From: Colwellia piezophila ATCC BAA-637
Lineage (GTDB): Bacteria; Pseudomonadota; Gammaproteobacteria; Enterobacterales; Alteromonadaceae
Assembly: GCF_000378625.1 (NCBI RefSeq)
Contig: NZ_KB905167.1
Location: 124,001 to 188,000 of the forward strand
Direction of reading: 5' to 3'
DNA length: 64,000 nucleotides
Both the position numbers and the translations under genes were made by a program. Below the pieces are notes generated by a model. That model did no database searches, was not told the origin of the DNA, and saw nothing but the letters and a program-made list of their open reading frames with translations. This document shows, in pieces, positions 8,038 through 19,089 of the stretch (position 1 is its first letter; each line of letters opens with the position of its first letter).

Positions 8038-9123
8038 ATGACAATTAAAGTAGGTATAAACGGCTTTGGCCGAATGGGACGATTAATTTTACGTGCTGCT
8101 TGGCATTGGCCAGAGGTTGAGTTTATCCAAATTAATGATCCCGCGGGTGATGCGCCGACACTGGCGCACTTACTTAATTTTGATTCTATTCATGGCCGTT
8201 GGCAATATGAGGCGACAGCTACCGATAGCCTAATGCATATTGAGGGAAAATCTTTAATTGTCAGCCAAAATGATGCCATAGCAGAAACAGATTGGTCCGA
8301 CTGCGATCTTGTTATTGAAGCATCAGGCGTCATGCGCGATAAAGAGAAGCTACAAGCTTATTTTAACCAAGGTGTTAAAAAGGTTTTAGTGACCGCACCA
8401 ATGAAATTGGCGGCTGACGGCTCAGATGATGATATCGTTAATATTGTTATCGGGGTAAATCAACACTTATATCAAGTCAATAAGCATAATATTGTTACTG
8501 CGGCCTCATGTACTACCAACTGCTTAGCACCCGTTGTTAAGGTACTGCAAGAATCTATAGGTATTAAACATGGCAGCATGACTACCATCCACGACATCAC
8601 TAATACCCAAACCATTTTAGATGCACCACATAAAGATTTACGCCGCGCTCGAGCTTGTGGTCAATCATTAATTCCAACCACTACCGGTTCAGCAAAAGCG
8701 ATTACTGATATTTTCCCTGAATTAAAGGGTAAATTAAATGGTCATGCCGTGCGGGTGCCTCTGGCAAATGCTTCCTTAACTGACTGTGTTTTTGAAATGC
8801 AGCGTGATGTCAGTGTTGCAGAAGTAAACCAGTTAATGGCTGATGCAGCACAAGGGGAGTTAAAGGGGATTTTGGGCTATGAAACTAGGCCTTTAGTGTC
8901 GGTTGATTATAAAACTGATGCCAGATCCTGTATCGTCGATGCACTCTCAACTATGGTGATTAATGGCAGTCAATTGAAAATGTATTTGTGGTATGACAAT
9001 GAATGGGGTTACGCTAATCGCACCGCGGAGCTAATGATATTAATCGCTAACAGTTTAGGTAACGTGAGTGATAATCATATCAAAAATAATACTATCGAAA
9101 ATAATGTTAACCAAGGCGAGTGA
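8038..9123 (+). CDS. ArsJ-associated glyceraldehyde-3-phosphate dehydrogenase
   Basis: This 361-residue GAPDH paralogue has the NAD-binding start [12 protein letters not shown] and the catalytic Cys in [11 protein letters not shown] near residue 158. The segments [32 protein letters not shown] and the C-terminal [14 protein letters not shown] fit the subfamily encoded next to ArsJ rather than glycolytic GapA. In the known system the enzyme uses arsenate in place of phosphate, giving unstable 1-arseno-3-phosphoglycerate. That product is exported by ArsJ, whose gene overlaps this one by four bases (GTGA). The C-terminal tail of about 20 Asn-rich residues is an extension. No ArsR gene lies nearby. 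Confidence 0.9.
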   Translation: MTIKVGINGFGRMGRLILRAAWHWPEVEFIQINDPAGDAPTLAHLLNFDSIHGRWQYEATATDSLMHIEGKSLIVSQNDAIAETDWSDCDLVIEASGVMRDKEKLQAYFNQGVKKVLVTAPMKLAADGSDDDIVNIVIGVNQHLYQVNKHNIVTAASCTTNCLAPVVKVLQESIGIKHGSMTTIHDITNTQTILDAPHKDLRRARACGQSLIPTTTGSAKAITDIFPELKGKLNGHAVRVPLANASLTDCVFEMQRDVSVAEVNQLMADAAQGELKGILGYETRPLVSVDYKTDARSCIVDALSTMVINGSQLKMYLWYDNEWGYANRTAELMILIANSLGNVSDNHIKNNTIENNVNQGE

Positions 9124-10370
9124 GTAATCGTTTGTTTGAATTTAGCTCCTTGTCGCCAGCGATAAAAAAATATCTGGCCATCACCGCAAACTATTGGGCA
9201 TTTACCTTAACTGATGGCGCGTTGCGCATGCTGGTATTGCTGTACTTCTATCAGTTAGGTTATAGCCCCTTTGCTTTAGCGACATTATTCATTCTTTATG
9301 AGGTTTTTGGTGTTATTACGAATCTAGTTGGTGGTTGGCTGGGTGCTCGTATTGGCTTAAATAAAACCATGCTAATTGGTCTAGTTATCCAAGTATTAGC
9401 GTTATTGCTGTTAGCTGTACCCAGTGAATATTTAAGTGTAGCTTATGTTATGTTGGCGCAAGCACTGTCGGGCATTGCTAAAGATCTTAACAAGATGAGT
9501 GCTAAGTCGAGTATTAAACTGCTGGTTACTAACGAGAACAGCGAGCAGGTGCACAGCACGCTCTTTAAATGGGTGGCTTTACTTACCGGCTCAAAAAACA
9601 CCCTGAAAGGGGTCGGTTTTTTTCTAGGTGGTTTATTACTTACTCTTGTCGGCTTTCAAAGTGCGGTGTTATTCATGGCATTCTCGCTAGCAATCGTTGC
9701 CATGTGTACTTACCCTATGCTGCGTGGCGAACTCGGAAAAACGAGTTATAAAGCAAAATTTAGTCAGTTGTTTTCAAATGAAGCGCCTTTAAATTATTTA
9801 TCAGCAGCGCGTTTATGCTTATTTGCAGGTCGTGATGTTTGGTTTGTTATTGCCTTACCTGTTTATTTGGCAAGTCAATTACAGTGGCAGCATCAAGACG
9901 TTGGTATATTTCTCGCTAGCTGGATTATTTTTTATGGCATTATTCAAGCGAATGCGCCCAAAATACTTATACGGCTATCAGGCAAGGTAAAAAAAAACTC
10001 ATGCCAGCAGGCTACGCTTTGGTCTTTGTTACTGGCGTTGGTAACGCTGATTTTATGCCTTGCTATTTACCTTTTTCCGCACAGTAATACCGTGCTAGTC
10101 GTTGGCCTATTCATATTTGCTGCTACTTTTGCTATTAACTCATCACTGCATAGTTATCTCATTGTTGCCATCGCTAGAGAAGATGGCGTATCAATGGATG
10201 TTGGCTTTTATTATATGGCCAATGCCATGGGCAGACTGCTAGGCACCATACTTTCAGGTGTTATCTATCAGCAATTGGGGTTATTAGCCTGCATGTCTTT
10301 TGCCTTCATCTTAATTTTACTAGCAAGTTACTTTATTGGAAAAGTTAAAGGCTCAAATATTACGCTTTAA
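9120..10370 (+). CDS. arsJ: Organoarsenical efflux MFS transporter ArsJ
   Basis: The 416-residue protein is a 12-helix MFS transporter. It begins at a GTG that overlaps the stop codon of the dehydrogenase gene. Segments such as [40 protein letters not shown] and [15 protein letters not shown] are characteristic of ArsJ, the exporter of 1-arseno-3-phosphoglycerate. With the upstream GAPDH it forms the two-gene arsenate resistance module. The family name comes from recognised motifs and this pairing. Neither arsR nor arsC is present next to it, so regulation is unclear. Confidence 0.9.
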   Translation: MSNRLFEFSSLSPAIKKYLAITANYWAFTLTDGALRMLVLLYFYQLGYSPFALATLFILYEVFGVITNLVGGWLGARIGLNKTMLIGLVIQVLALLLLAVPSEYLSVAYVMLAQALSGIAKDLNKMSAKSSIKLLVTNENSEQVHSTLFKWVALLTGSKNTLKGVGFFLGGLLLTLVGFQSAVLFMAFSLAIVAMCTYPMLRGELGKTSYKAKFSQLFSNEAPLNYLSAARLCLFAGRDVWFVIALPVYLASQLQWQHQDVGIFLASWIIFYGIIQANAPKILIRLSGKVKKNSCQQATLWSLLLALVTLILCLAIYLFPHSNTVLVVGLFIFAATFAINSSLHSYLIVAIAREDGVSMDVGFYYMANAMGRLLGTILSGVIYQQLGLLACMSFAFILILLASYFIGKVKGSNITL

Positions 10371-10482
10371 CTCTCTGACCAAATAGTTTTATACTGACTA
10401 TAGGCTGTTTTATCAAACGGATTCATATAATAATTCGTTTGGTCTTATCTTCGCTTGAAGCTATAGGTTAAGGAAACTCTAC

Positions 10483-12396
10483 TTGTTGTACATTGTTAAA
10501 AAATACTGCCTCGGGCTAACTGCCATTATCTGTTTTAGCTGTCTTTTGCTATCGCTGGTTAGTCGTGCTCAAGACAGGGTAAACCCGAAGCAATTCAATC
10601 ACACTGTTGAGCAAATTAAAGAACTCAAAAAAACTGATTTAGCAGGATCGTTAAAGCAATTAACCGTTTATGAAAACTCACTACCTGCACTGACGATAAA
10701 ACAAAATTTACTGTATTTTAAACTGCTCACTGAAATTTACATCGACCAGAATAAATATAGTGCCGCTAAAAAATCAGCCAATAAAGGCTTAGTTATTGCG
10801 AAAAGCCTGGCTAGTCCGAGCTTAACTATAAGTGAACTTTTATACTTAAAAGGTTTTGCTTTTGAAAGTTTAGGCAATACTTCACAAGCGACTATAGAGT
10901 ATAAAAAAGGTCTGGGAATTGCAGAGTCGTTACAGGATCAAGTGCAAGTCGCAGAAGGCTTGATTAATTTGGGGGCCATTGCTTATCTTACCGAAGATTA
11001 TAAACGTGCGTTAATCTTGCTTCATGATGCTTTTAACATTGCCTCACAAACCGACGATGAAGACCTTAAAGGTACTGCCAATACAGAGCTTGGCATCGTT
11101 TACTCACACTTGCGGCAAGACAAGCAGTCAATGGCCTATTACCAACAATCATATTTGCACTTTAAAAAAGCGGGTTTACTGCGAGCAGCACATAACAGTC
11201 TCAATAATATAGCCCTTACCCATATCAATAATAAAGACTATCAACAAGCGTTAGCGGTTTTTAATATCATCTTGGCCGAGTCTTCTCAAGACAGTCCAAA
11301 TGATAGTCTATTTAGCCTCTATTCGGGCATGGCTTGGGCGTATTTAAAACAAGAAGACAGTAACCCTGATGCAGCATATCAATATTTATTGAAGGCAAAG
11401 CAGTATTTGAAAACTACCGAAACACTGAATGTACAAGTTAGGTTTTATTATGATGAAGCCAGTGTTTTATACAAATTAGCACGCTTTGATGAGGCATTAA
11501 TTAGCTTAGCCACGATTGAAAAAATATTATCATCCCATCAAGAGTTATCGCTAATTAGCAAGCAAAGCTACGTCAATTTAATTAGCCTCAAAGGCAGTAT
11601 TTTAAATAAGATGGGACGTTTTCAACGGGCCTATAAGGTTAAATCTCGGGTCATTAAGTTAACCGATACCTTGTATGAAAACGAAGATAATCGCTCTATC
11701 GCTCAAGTACGGTTGAGGCTTGAAGGGGAACAAGCGGATAAGTACAGTAAAGTATTACAGAATCAGAACCTTCTCTATGAGGCCGATTTACACCAAGCCC
11801 AACTAGAAAATGAAGAGCAACGCTTATATCTTATTCTGAGTGCTTTATTTGCCTTGGCTTTCGCTTGGATCTTAGTCAAATTAATTCAAAGTCAGCATAA
11901 GCTTAAAGTTGCCTCTAATGCAGATAGCTTAACCGGAGTCGCTAATAGAAGACGTTTGATGAAAAAATCTCAAGCGTTGTTCAAGTTTGCCAAGATAAAG
12001 CAAGATCACTTAAGCATTGTCATGATTAATATCGACCACTTCAAAGACATAAATGAGAAGTTAGGTCATAGCGTTGGTGATAAAGTGTTAGCTCAAGTCG
12101 CGACTATTGGCGCTAATCTCATGCGGAAAAATGATGTTTTCGGCCGTTATGGTGGTGTGGAGTTTATGGTGTGCTTGCCTAAAACACCATTGGGGTCGGC
12201 TATAGACATTGCCGAGCGAATTCGTACTTCAGTGAGCCAGCATTCATGGCCGTTTAATCACCTTGAAACGGTAAACGTTAGTATCGGTGTTGCCACGTTG
12301 GCAGCTGATAGTGATTTAATCAGCTTAATAAAACGAGCGGATGAGCAGCTCTATCATGCTAAGGCATCGGGAAAGAATAAGGTTTGTGGCCAATGA
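10483..12396 (+). CDS. TPR-repeat sensor with degenerate GGDEF domain (GGVEF)
   Basis: The 637-residue protein starts at TTG, with AAGGA placed eight bases upstream. A signal/anchor peptide (about residues 8-28) precedes roughly 350 residues of TPR repeats, for example EGLINLGAIAYLTEDYKRAL. A membrane span lies near 448-466 (LYLILSALFALAFAWILV), followed by a GGDEF domain. The active-site motif reads G557-G558-V559-E560-F561, with Val where Asp or Glu is needed. The allosteric I-site R548-K-N-D551 is intact. It is thus a probable periplasmic sensor with weak or no cyclase activity, perhaps a c-di-GMP receptor. Its end overlaps the next GGDEF gene. Confidence 0.85.
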   Translation: MLYIVKKYCLGLTAIICFSCLLLSLVSRAQDRVNPKQFNHTVEQIKELKKTDLAGSLKQLTVYENSLPALTIKQNLLYFKLLTEIYIDQNKYSAAKKSANKGLVIAKSLASPSLTISELLYLKGFAFESLGNTSQATIEYKKGLGIAESLQDQVQVAEGLINLGAIAYLTEDYKRALILLHDAFNIASQTDDEDLKGTANTELGIVYSHLRQDKQSMAYYQQSYLHFKKAGLLRAAHNSLNNIALTHINNKDYQQALAVFNIILAESSQDSPNDSLFSLYSGMAWAYLKQEDSNPDAAYQYLLKAKQYLKTTETLNVQVRFYYDEASVLYKLARFDEALISLATIEKILSSHQELSLISKQSYVNLISLKGSILNKMGRFQRAYKVKSRVIKLTDTLYENEDNRSIAQVRLRLEGEQADKYSKVLQNQNLLYEADLHQAQLENEEQRLYLILSALFALAFAWILVKLIQSQHKLKVASNADSLTGVANRRRLMKKSQALFKFAKIKQDHLSIVMINIDHFKDINEKLGHSVGDKVLAQVATIGANLMRKNDVFGRYGGVEFMVCLPKTPLGSAIDIAERIRTSVSQHSWPFNHLETVNVSIGVATLAADSDLISLIKRADEQLYHAKASGKNKVCGQ

Positions 12397-13679
12397 TGAG
12401 GATTTCGATTAAAAGGTTTTGGCTATTACGGCTAATACTGTTAACTGTTACTTTCACTAGCCAGGCTCAAAGCGTTGTTGGTGTGGTAGCCGTTGAAAAT
12501 TTAAATAACCTTAATCATAAATTACTACCTACGGTAAGCTCTTTAGCGATTAATAGTAAGATAGTTGCTTTGCATGCCCAACTAAAACAGCAGCCAACGA
12601 ATACTGAAAAGTTAAATAGTATCTTAGCGCAAGTTAACTTAATTAAAATTAACACTATAATGCCCCTTAATGCTGCCGAGCAATATTTAGTTTTTGTGGC
12701 GCAAGCACTAATAAAAGAAAAAATAGCGAATAATAGTACCGATAACCAGCTAAGTATTGAGGTTATAGCACTCTTGGCGCAAGCGGCTAAATTGTCAGTG
12801 AGTATTTCCGAGCAACAATTGAGTCAGCCAATATTTTTACAATTACACCTTCTGCTAGCAAAACACTATGCAAGGCAAGGTAAGTTTGATTTAGCTTACC
12901 TTGAAAAGGAAAATTACTTAAAAAAATATAATACCTATCGTAAAAATAAGCGATTAGCGATGATTGCTTCTTTAGAGCAGTCGTTTGAAGTTAAAGATAA
13001 AAAAGCCAACAACGCCTTGCTAGTCAGTCAAAATAAATTAAAAGTACGCCGGGTTGCTGAAGCCAAAGATCAAAAGCATAGTCAGCAGTATAATTTCACG
13101 TTGATCATTACTACCACATTTATCTTTATACTACTTTTTTTCAGGCAGCTAAGAGTACGAAATAGGCTGATGTTATTAACCCGCACTGACACTTTAACAG
13201 GACTAGCTAATAGAAATTCTTTGTTTGAAAACGGCGCTAAAATGATCGCCAAATTCAAGGAACAACCTCAAGAGTTCTCAGTGCTATTGTTAGACTTAGA
13301 TCACTTTAAAAAAATAAATGATCATTTTGGTTATCAAGTTGGAGATGAAATTCTCAAGGTAGTGTCACAGATGGTTAAAGAAACCATGCGTTCTCGTGAT
13401 GTGTTTTATCGTTTAGGCGGCGAAGAATTCGTCGCTTTATTACCCTTTGCCGATAAAAATAAAGCCAAAGCGATTGCTGTACGCATTAATGAAAAAATAT
13501 CACAACATGATTTCTCATTATTAATGATGAGAGGGAAAGTCACCGTGAGTATAGGTGTTGCGACTATGGAGCATAATGAAAAGAGCTTTGATGATATGCT
13601 TCATAAGGCAGACTTGGCTATGTACCAAGCCAAGGACCAAGGTCGAAATAGTGTCGTTTGTTATCAAAAAATTGCTTAG
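12393..13679 (+). CDS. Membrane-anchored diguanylate cyclase (GGDEF)
   Basis: An ATG at 12393 overlaps the preceding stop (ATGA); a TTG at 12384 is also open, but the coupled ATG is the better start. A signal peptide follows (about residues 5-25, ending SQAQS). Then come a helical periplasmic region of about 200 residues and a membrane span near 235-250 (TLIITTTFIFILLFF). The GGDEF domain has an intact active site, G342-G-E-E-F346, and an upstream I-site RSRD, so it should make c-di-GMP with product inhibition. The periplasmic part resembles a shortened version of its neighbour's sensory region. Pairing an intact with a degenerate cyclase suggests a joint sensor. The substrate signal is unknown. 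Confidence 0.85.
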   Translation: MMRISIKRFWLLRLILLTVTFTSQAQSVVGVVAVENLNNLNHKLLPTVSSLAINSKIVALHAQLKQQPTNTEKLNSILAQVNLIKINTIMPLNAAEQYLVFVAQALIKEKIANNSTDNQLSIEVIALLAQAAKLSVSISEQQLSQPIFLQLHLLLAKHYARQGKFDLAYLEKENYLKKYNTYRKNKRLAMIASLEQSFEVKDKKANNALLVSQNKLKVRRVAEAKDQKHSQQYNFTLIITTTFIFILLFFRQLRVRNRLMLLTRTDTLTGLANRNSLFENGAKMIAKFKEQPQEFSVLLLDLDHFKKINDHFGYQVGDEILKVVSQMVKETMRSRDVFYRLGGEEFVALLPFADKNKAKAIAVRINEKISQHDFSLLMMRGKVTVSIGVATMEHNEKSFDDMLHKADLAMYQAKDQGRNSVVCYQKIA

Positions 13680-13850
13680 CGAGCAGAAAGAAGGGCATTT
13701 TAATGCTTTTGTTACTTTAACTATTTTTTCTAGCGGCATAATCAGATAAGCTATAGCGGTTATCATCTGGTTTATTTTGACTAACCATAGTCAGGCGTTA
13801 AACCTTTAATAATAAAAATAATTATACCGTTAAATCAGGAAACTCCTTTC

Positions 13851-16160
13851 ATGTCAGATGCGCTCGAATATAGCCTAGATGGAATAGAACAAGTTCCATT
13901 AAGGCGATTTACTGAAGAAGCTTATTTAAACTATTCCATGTACGTAATTATGGACAGGGCCTTGCCGCACATAGGTGATGGCTTAAAGCCCGTACAAAGA
14001 CGTATCATTTATGCTATGTCAGAGCTTGGTTTATCAGCGACAGCTAAATTTAAGAAATCAGCGCGTACTGTTGGTGATGTATTAGGTAAGTTTCATCCAC
14101 ATGGTGACAGTGCTTGTTATGAAGCCATGGTATTGATGGCTCAGCCTTTTTCTTATCGCTACCCGTTAGTTGATGGCCAAGGTAACTGGGGGGCACCCGA
14201 TGATCCTAAATCCTTTGCCGCCATGCGTTATACCGAGTCGCGCTTATCTAAATTTAGTGAAGTATTACTGGCTGAATTAGGCCAAGGTACCGTTGATTGG
14301 CAGCCAAACTTTGATGGCACCCTGAAAGAGCCAGTCACACTACCTGCTCGTTTACCGCATATTCTGCTCAATGGCATTACCGGTATTGCTGTTGGTATGG
14401 CAACGGATATTCCGCCGCACAATGTACGTGAAGTGGCCCAGGCCTGTGTGCATTTAATTGAGAATCCTAAAGCTGAAGTAAGTGACTTACTCGAGTTCGT
14501 TAAAGGCCCCGATTACCCGACAGACGCCGAAATAATTACCCCGAAAGCGGATATCGAAAAAATTTACCAAACCGGTCGCGGTAGTATTAGAATGCGTGCT
14601 GTATATGATGTTGAACACGGCGATATTGTGGTCACTGCACTGCCACATCAAACATCGGGTGGTAAAATATTAGAGCAAATAGCCGGCCAAATGACCGCGA
14701 AAAAGCTGCCCATGGTGGCCGATCTTCGTGATGAGTCTGATCACGAAAATCCGGTACGCTTAGTGATAATGCCTCGTTCAAATCGTGTCGATATTGAACA
14801 GCTAATGCAGCACTTATTTGCTAGTACCGATTTAGAAAAAAGCTATCGTGTAAATATCAACATGATAGGTTTAGATAACCGTCCGGCAGTTAAAAATTTA
14901 CTGGTCATTTTATCTGAATGGCTTGAGTTTCGCCGTGAAACCGTGCGCCGTCGGTTGCAATATCGTTTAGATAAAGTATTGGCACGTTTACATATTCTTG
15001 ATGGCTTACTGGTTGCCTACTTAAATATTGATGAAGTAATAACTATCATTCGTGGTTATGACGATCCTAAAGCAGAATTAATGTCGCGTTTCTCTATATC
15101 AGAAACGCAAGCACACTCTATTTTAGAAATTAAACTACGCCAACTTGCTAAGCTTGAAGAAGTAAAAATTCGCGCCGAGCAAGACGAGTTACACATTGAT
15201 CAAGAATACTTAGAGAAAATCCTTAGTTCAAAAGCGCGTATGAGTACGCTAATGAAAAAAGAAATTCTTGCGGCCGCCGAAGAATACGGTGACGATCGTC
15301 GCTCTAGAATAGTTGAACGTACTGAATCAAAAGCACTAACCGAAAAAGATTTAGTGCCAAGTGAAGCAGTTACTATCGTAGTTTCTGATAAAGGTTGGGC
15401 TCGCTGTGCTAAAGGTCATGATATCGACCCAACTAGCTTAAGTTATAAAGCGGGTGATGGATACTTATGCTCATCTAAAGGGCGTAGTAATAGGCCGGTG
15501 GTCTTTATTGGCTCTGATGGTCGAGCATATACTACCGACGCGCATACCTTGCCAACGGCGCGTTCTCAAGGCGAGCCGCTAACTGGGCGATTTAATCTCG
15601 CTACCGGGAAAAGTTTTGTTCATAGCATAATGTCTGATGACGATGCTAAATACCTATTAGTGAGTGATGCCGGTTACGGTTTTGTCACTAGTTTTACTGA
15701 TATGGTCAGTCGAAATAAAAATGGTAAGGCCTTAATCAGCTTACCAGAAGCGGCTAAAGTGATGGCGCCGCAAGCGATTAATAACTTTGAAAATGATTAT
15801 TGTCTAACCATTACCAGTGAAGGCCGCATGTTAGTTTTTCCGGTTAAAAATTTGCCACTACTCAGTAAAGGCAAAGGTAATAAGATCATTAATATCCCAT
15901 CCGCTCGAGCGAAAACCCGTGAAGAGTTTGTCAGTATGCTTTGTATTATTCCAGACGGGACAGCAATTACTTTACATGCAGGTAAACGTAAGCTGACGTT
16001 AAAGGCGAGTGATATAGAGCACTATAAAGGCGAACGAGGACGCCGTGGTAATAAACTGCCTCGTGGCTTACAACGTGTTTCACAGGTGGAAATTGAGTCT
16101 GCTGTTGTCAAGGGTGCCGGCGAAACTAATACTGATGAAGCAGCTCAAACGAGTGACTAA
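13851..16160 (+). CDS. parC: DNA topoisomerase IV subunit A
   Basis: The 769-residue protein has full ParC length. The quinolone-resistance region reads [14 protein letters not shown], with S87 and E91 as the equivalents of E. coli S80 and E84, so no resistance substitution is visible there. The catalytic tyrosine is Y127 in [10 protein letters not shown]. The winged-helix core is followed by a C-terminal beta-pinwheel-like region (residues about 500-745). It pairs with ParE, encoded about 8 kb upstream. The ars and GGDEF genes fill the interval. A bidirectional terminator follows. Confidence 0.97.
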   Translation: MSDALEYSLDGIEQVPLRRFTEEAYLNYSMYVIMDRALPHIGDGLKPVQRRIIYAMSELGLSATAKFKKSARTVGDVLGKFHPHGDSACYEAMVLMAQPFSYRYPLVDGQGNWGAPDDPKSFAAMRYTESRLSKFSEVLLAELGQGTVDWQPNFDGTLKEPVTLPARLPHILLNGITGIAVGMATDIPPHNVREVAQACVHLIENPKAEVSDLLEFVKGPDYPTDAEIITPKADIEKIYQTGRGSIRMRAVYDVEHGDIVVTALPHQTSGGKILEQIAGQMTAKKLPMVADLRDESDHENPVRLVIMPRSNRVDIEQLMQHLFASTDLEKSYRVNINMIGLDNRPAVKNLLVILSEWLEFRRETVRRRLQYRLDKVLARLHILDGLLVAYLNIDEVITIIRGYDDPKAELMSRFSISETQAHSILEIKLRQLAKLEEVKIRAEQDELHIDQEYLEKILSSKARMSTLMKKEILAAAEEYGDDRRSRIVERTESKALTEKDLVPSEAVTIVVSDKGWARCAKGHDIDPTSLSYKAGDGYLCSSKGRSNRPVVFIGSDGRAYTTDAHTLPTARSQGEPLTGRFNLATGKSFVHSIMSDDDAKYLLVSDAGYGFVTSFTDMVSRNKNGKALISLPEAAKVMAPQAINNFENDYCLTITSEGRMLVFPVKNLPLLSKGKGNKIINIPSARAKTREEFVSMLCIIPDGTAITLHAGKRKLTLKASDIEHYKGERGRRGNKLPRGLQRVSQVEIESAVVKGAGETNTDEAAQTSD

Positions 16161-16224
16161 AGCTATTATCGATAAGTCAGGGTATTACTCGCGGTAGCGA
16201 CTCTATCTTAGCGCGATTTCCATA

Positions 16225-16266
16225 ATAAAAAAGGCCAACAAATAATACCTATTTGTTGGCCTTTTT
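16225..16266. terminator. Bidirectional terminator between parC and the CadC-like gene
   Basis: AAGGCCAACAAATA pairs with TATTTGTTGGCCTT across a five-base loop, with A residues on the left and T residues on the right. It can stop transcription from both converging genes. Confidence 0.88.
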
Positions 16267-16293
16267 ATATTCGGCTGCTTACTATGCCAAGCA

Positions 16294-18543
16294 TTAAAAT
16301 AAGTATTTTTTTGGCACCATTTTTATATTGGCTTGAGGAAAGCTACTACTGGTATAGAGTAAGCGATCTTCAGTTGCGAGGTAGGTAATGCTATCTGTTT
16401 TAGAGATGGAGTTTAACGGTAATCTCACTAGTGGGGTCTGAATTTTCTTTTCGAGATCATAGGATAACAATTGATAATGATCATCAAATATTTTTTGATA
16501 ATAAACATGACCTTTATTATAAGTCCAAGCGTATAAGGTATTAAATAAACTCCCGTCAATCACCTTATCGCCAGCCTGCACATCATAGATGTTTTTTTGC
16601 CATAAGCCTCTTCTAAGTTTGGTGTAAAGCAAGGTATCTGCAGAGGTCATTATACCAAAACGAGCGCCATCAAAGGTAAGGCGCTTGGTGCTAGAGTTTG
16701 CGATATTAATGCTATAAATATCAGTATGTTTTTCACCATAGATGGCAGAAATTATTTCACTATCATCGATTGACCAATTTGGACGGTTATGCTGTACAAA
16801 AGGGCTTTTTAGTAAGGTAACTTGCTTATTTTTAAGTGAATAGATATATATGCCATCACCTCTATCTTCAGATAGTGGTGCTAAAAAGGCAATCATTTGG
16901 CCATCGTGTGACCATTTAGGGTAACGTATGGTTTGTTTTAAATTAGTTAACTGTTTACGTGCACTGCCATCAGATTTCGCAGACCACAATTCATCAAAAC
17001 CAGATTCATTGGAAGAAAATACCACTAAATTATTTCTTGGGCTGTAATCAGGTGATTCATAGGTGAAATTTGATTGTAATACCGGGAAAGGGCTACTGGC
17101 TATCGCATCATTGAGTTGTAAGCTTACTAAGGACGAGTTTTCTTTCCGCTCTTGGTAATAAAGTTGCTGCGATTTTTTGGCAATACTTGGGTAACTAAAA
17201 CCGGTTAAATCTAACGATTTTTGTACTCTACTTTCAATATCCATAACAAAACCGAAGCGGTTATCGGCGCGTTGTGCGGCAAAGACTAATTTTTGACTAT
17301 CGCCAAACCAAGTCATACCGACAATATCCTCTTCATCGAAGGTAAGTTGTTCGGTTTCTTTAGTGGCGAGATTAATCAGATAGATATTTTCACTTAAACG
17401 ATTAATTCTCCTAGCAACAGCTATATATTTACCGTCGGGTGAAAAGGCCATATCTCTATCTTTATAGGTACAATTGCTATCGCAAGAAAAGCGAGACATG
17501 GCAAAGTTTTTTGATTTTAAATCAATAAAATATATGCCTGTTCTTTTAGCCAAAGCCCCTTTGTTATACACCGCAAGTATTTGGTCATCAGGGGAAATGT
17601 CTAGGTAATAATAAACCCCTCGCATAGGGCAAGAAGCGAGTCGTGTCTCTTGTTGGCTAGATACTTTTAACCGTATGTAATGGCATGTGTTATTAGCTTT
17701 ATCTTTACGTGAAAAATACAGGTATTGACCGTCATTACTCCAAACACTATGCCTTTCTACGGCATTATCAAAAGTTAATTGCTTAGGTGGCAATTCCATT
17801 TGATGGGTGTCTTTCATAAAAAGATTGGTTGGTTGGTTGGTTAATACTTGGCTGTATACTAAAAAACGCCCATCAGGTGAGGGCGCAGGAAAAAGCTCGC
17901 TGCCTGGGTGATTGGTAATGGCAGTAATCTCAGGACTTTCATTATTCGGCAATTGCTGAACATAAAGTAGTAATAATAAAGTAACGATTAACGTTACTAG
18001 TATATAGGTGCTGCTTATTTTTTTTGTTTTTGTCTTGCTGTTAATCTTTTCAGCGGCATCTTCGATGAGTTGTCTGTTATTAGTACTTTGCTCTTGATAG
18101 GGTGATGTATCCATCGACGTTTCAATGGAGCTATCAATAGAGCTTTCAATGGAGTAGTTTATTGAGCTTTCTACTAGTTCAGGGCTAGATATCTTCTTAA
18201 TTTTGCTTGCTTGGGTCTGCCATTGCGGCTCAGGTATTAATTGATAACCAGCCTTACGAATAGTTTTTATAATTTCTTCTTCACCCTCGGCGCAAGTGAG
18301 TTTTTTACGTAGATGCCAAATAGCATTCGTTAAACTTTTTTCACCGACATAACTATCTTGGCCCCAAATGTGATCAATAAGTTCGTCACGAGGTACAACG
18401 CGGCCGTGGTTTTCTGCCAAATAAAATAACACCTCGATAAATTTTGGCTGGAGTGATTGTTTTTTTAGCCCACTTGCTTGTATGGAAAATTCAGCCGGAA
18501 TTATCTGATATTGATTAATTTTGAACGGTTTATTGGGCATCAT
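16294..18543 (-). CDS. CadC-like membrane regulator: OmpR-type winged helix, one TM, WD40-like beta-propeller
   Basis: The 749-residue protein begins with a winged-helix DNA-binding domain (residues about 8-105, with LFYLAENHGRVVPRDELIDH and LTNAIWHLRKKL). A Ser/Thr-rich linker follows, then one membrane span near 185-203 (TYILVTLIVTLLLLLYV). The remaining 540 residues hold TolB/PD40-type propeller repeats (SPDGRFLVYSQ, SNDGQYLYFSRK, SPDGKYIAVARR, WSHDGQMIAFLAP). This is the one-component CadC architecture: the DNA-binding part is cytoplasmic, with a periplasmic propeller as probable sensor. It is divergent from a TonB-dependent receptor gene and is a reasonable candidate for its regulator. 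The inducing ligand is unknown. Confidence 0.88.
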   Translation of the reverse strand: MMPNKPFKINQYQIIPAEFSIQASGLKKQSLQPKFIEVLFYLAENHGRVVPRDELIDHIWGQDSYVGEKSLTNAIWHLRKKLTCAEGEEEIIKTIRKAGYQLIPEPQWQTQASKIKKISSPELVESSINYSIESSIDSSIETSMDTSPYQEQSTNNRQLIEDAAEKINSKTKTKKISSTYILVTLIVTLLLLLYVQQLPNNESPEITAITNHPGSELFPAPSPDGRFLVYSQVLTNQPTNLFMKDTHQMELPPKQLTFDNAVERHSVWSNDGQYLYFSRKDKANNTCHYIRLKVSSQQETRLASCPMRGVYYYLDISPDDQILAVYNKGALAKRTGIYFIDLKSKNFAMSRFSCDSNCTYKDRDMAFSPDGKYIAVARRINRLSENIYLINLATKETEQLTFDEEDIVGMTWFGDSQKLVFAAQRADNRFGFVMDIESRVQKSLDLTGFSYPSIAKKSQQLYYQERKENSSLVSLQLNDAIASSPFPVLQSNFTYESPDYSPRNNLVVFSSNESGFDELWSAKSDGSARKQLTNLKQTIRYPKWSHDGQMIAFLAPLSEDRGDGIYIYSLKNKQVTLLKSPFVQHNRPNWSIDDSEIISAIYGEKHTDIYSINIANSSTKRLTFDGARFGIMTSADTLLYTKLRRGLWQKNIYDVQAGDKVIDGSLFNTLYAWTYNKGHVYYQKIFDDHYQLLSYDLEKKIQTPLVRLPLNSISKTDSITYLATEDRLLYTSSSFPQANIKMVPKKYLF

Positions 18544-19089
18544 GTAAATTATATTTTGCTCTATTAGTTCTGTTTTATTGTTTTAGTGGTGTCCATTTCA
18601 GTCCATGAATTCACCGTTTTCAACCCCTTCTAGCGTTAACTTCATGCTAACAAAATTCTTAAAGCTAAGTAACTATTTTATCTGGATTTTGCCGGCTATG
18701 TTTTTTTTTGTCGTATTTTGTTCTCCATGTGTAGTTAGTTTGTAATCGTGTAACTCAATGCTTTTAAAGTGTAATTTTTGTTTTTGTCGATAATAGATAT
18801 TAAATAGATATACAAATGATTTTCTATAGATTGCTTAAGTGGCCTTATTTTCTTAAAACAGAGAAAAGCTTATTTCTATCTACGTTTTATTAACACAAAG
18901 TTACTTAAACATAAGATGTTTGCTTTTGTGAGTTTTACTTATGATCTGATCTGTCATGAAACGTTTTGTAAGTAACTCGGCTACTTTTACCAGCAGTCAA
19001 GCTGTCTGCTTTTAGAGGTCAACCAAAACATAATAATAATATGTAAAAACATAAATAATAAAACTAAACAAAAACACTAAGAGAGATGA
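18544..19089. other. Long divergent promoter region (546 bp), no gene
   Basis: No convincing open frame lies here. The stretch is very AT-rich and serves both the CadC-like regulator (left) and the TonB-dependent receptor (right). A small hairpin near 18990-19012 (AGCAG/CTGCT then T residues) and a long A-rich leader with AAGAGAG before the receptor start are the only landmarks. A long regulated leader is likely, but no known riboswitch was recognised. Confidence 0.5.

Noticed and set aside
13521..13766. Short frames on both strands at the end of the second GGDEF gene
   Set aside because: They overlap the GGDEF coding end and have no ribosome site or independent features.
18544..19089. Riboswitch upstream of the TonB receptor
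   Set aside because: The leader is long and has a small hairpin, but no cobalamin, TPP or other known riboswitch core was recognised.
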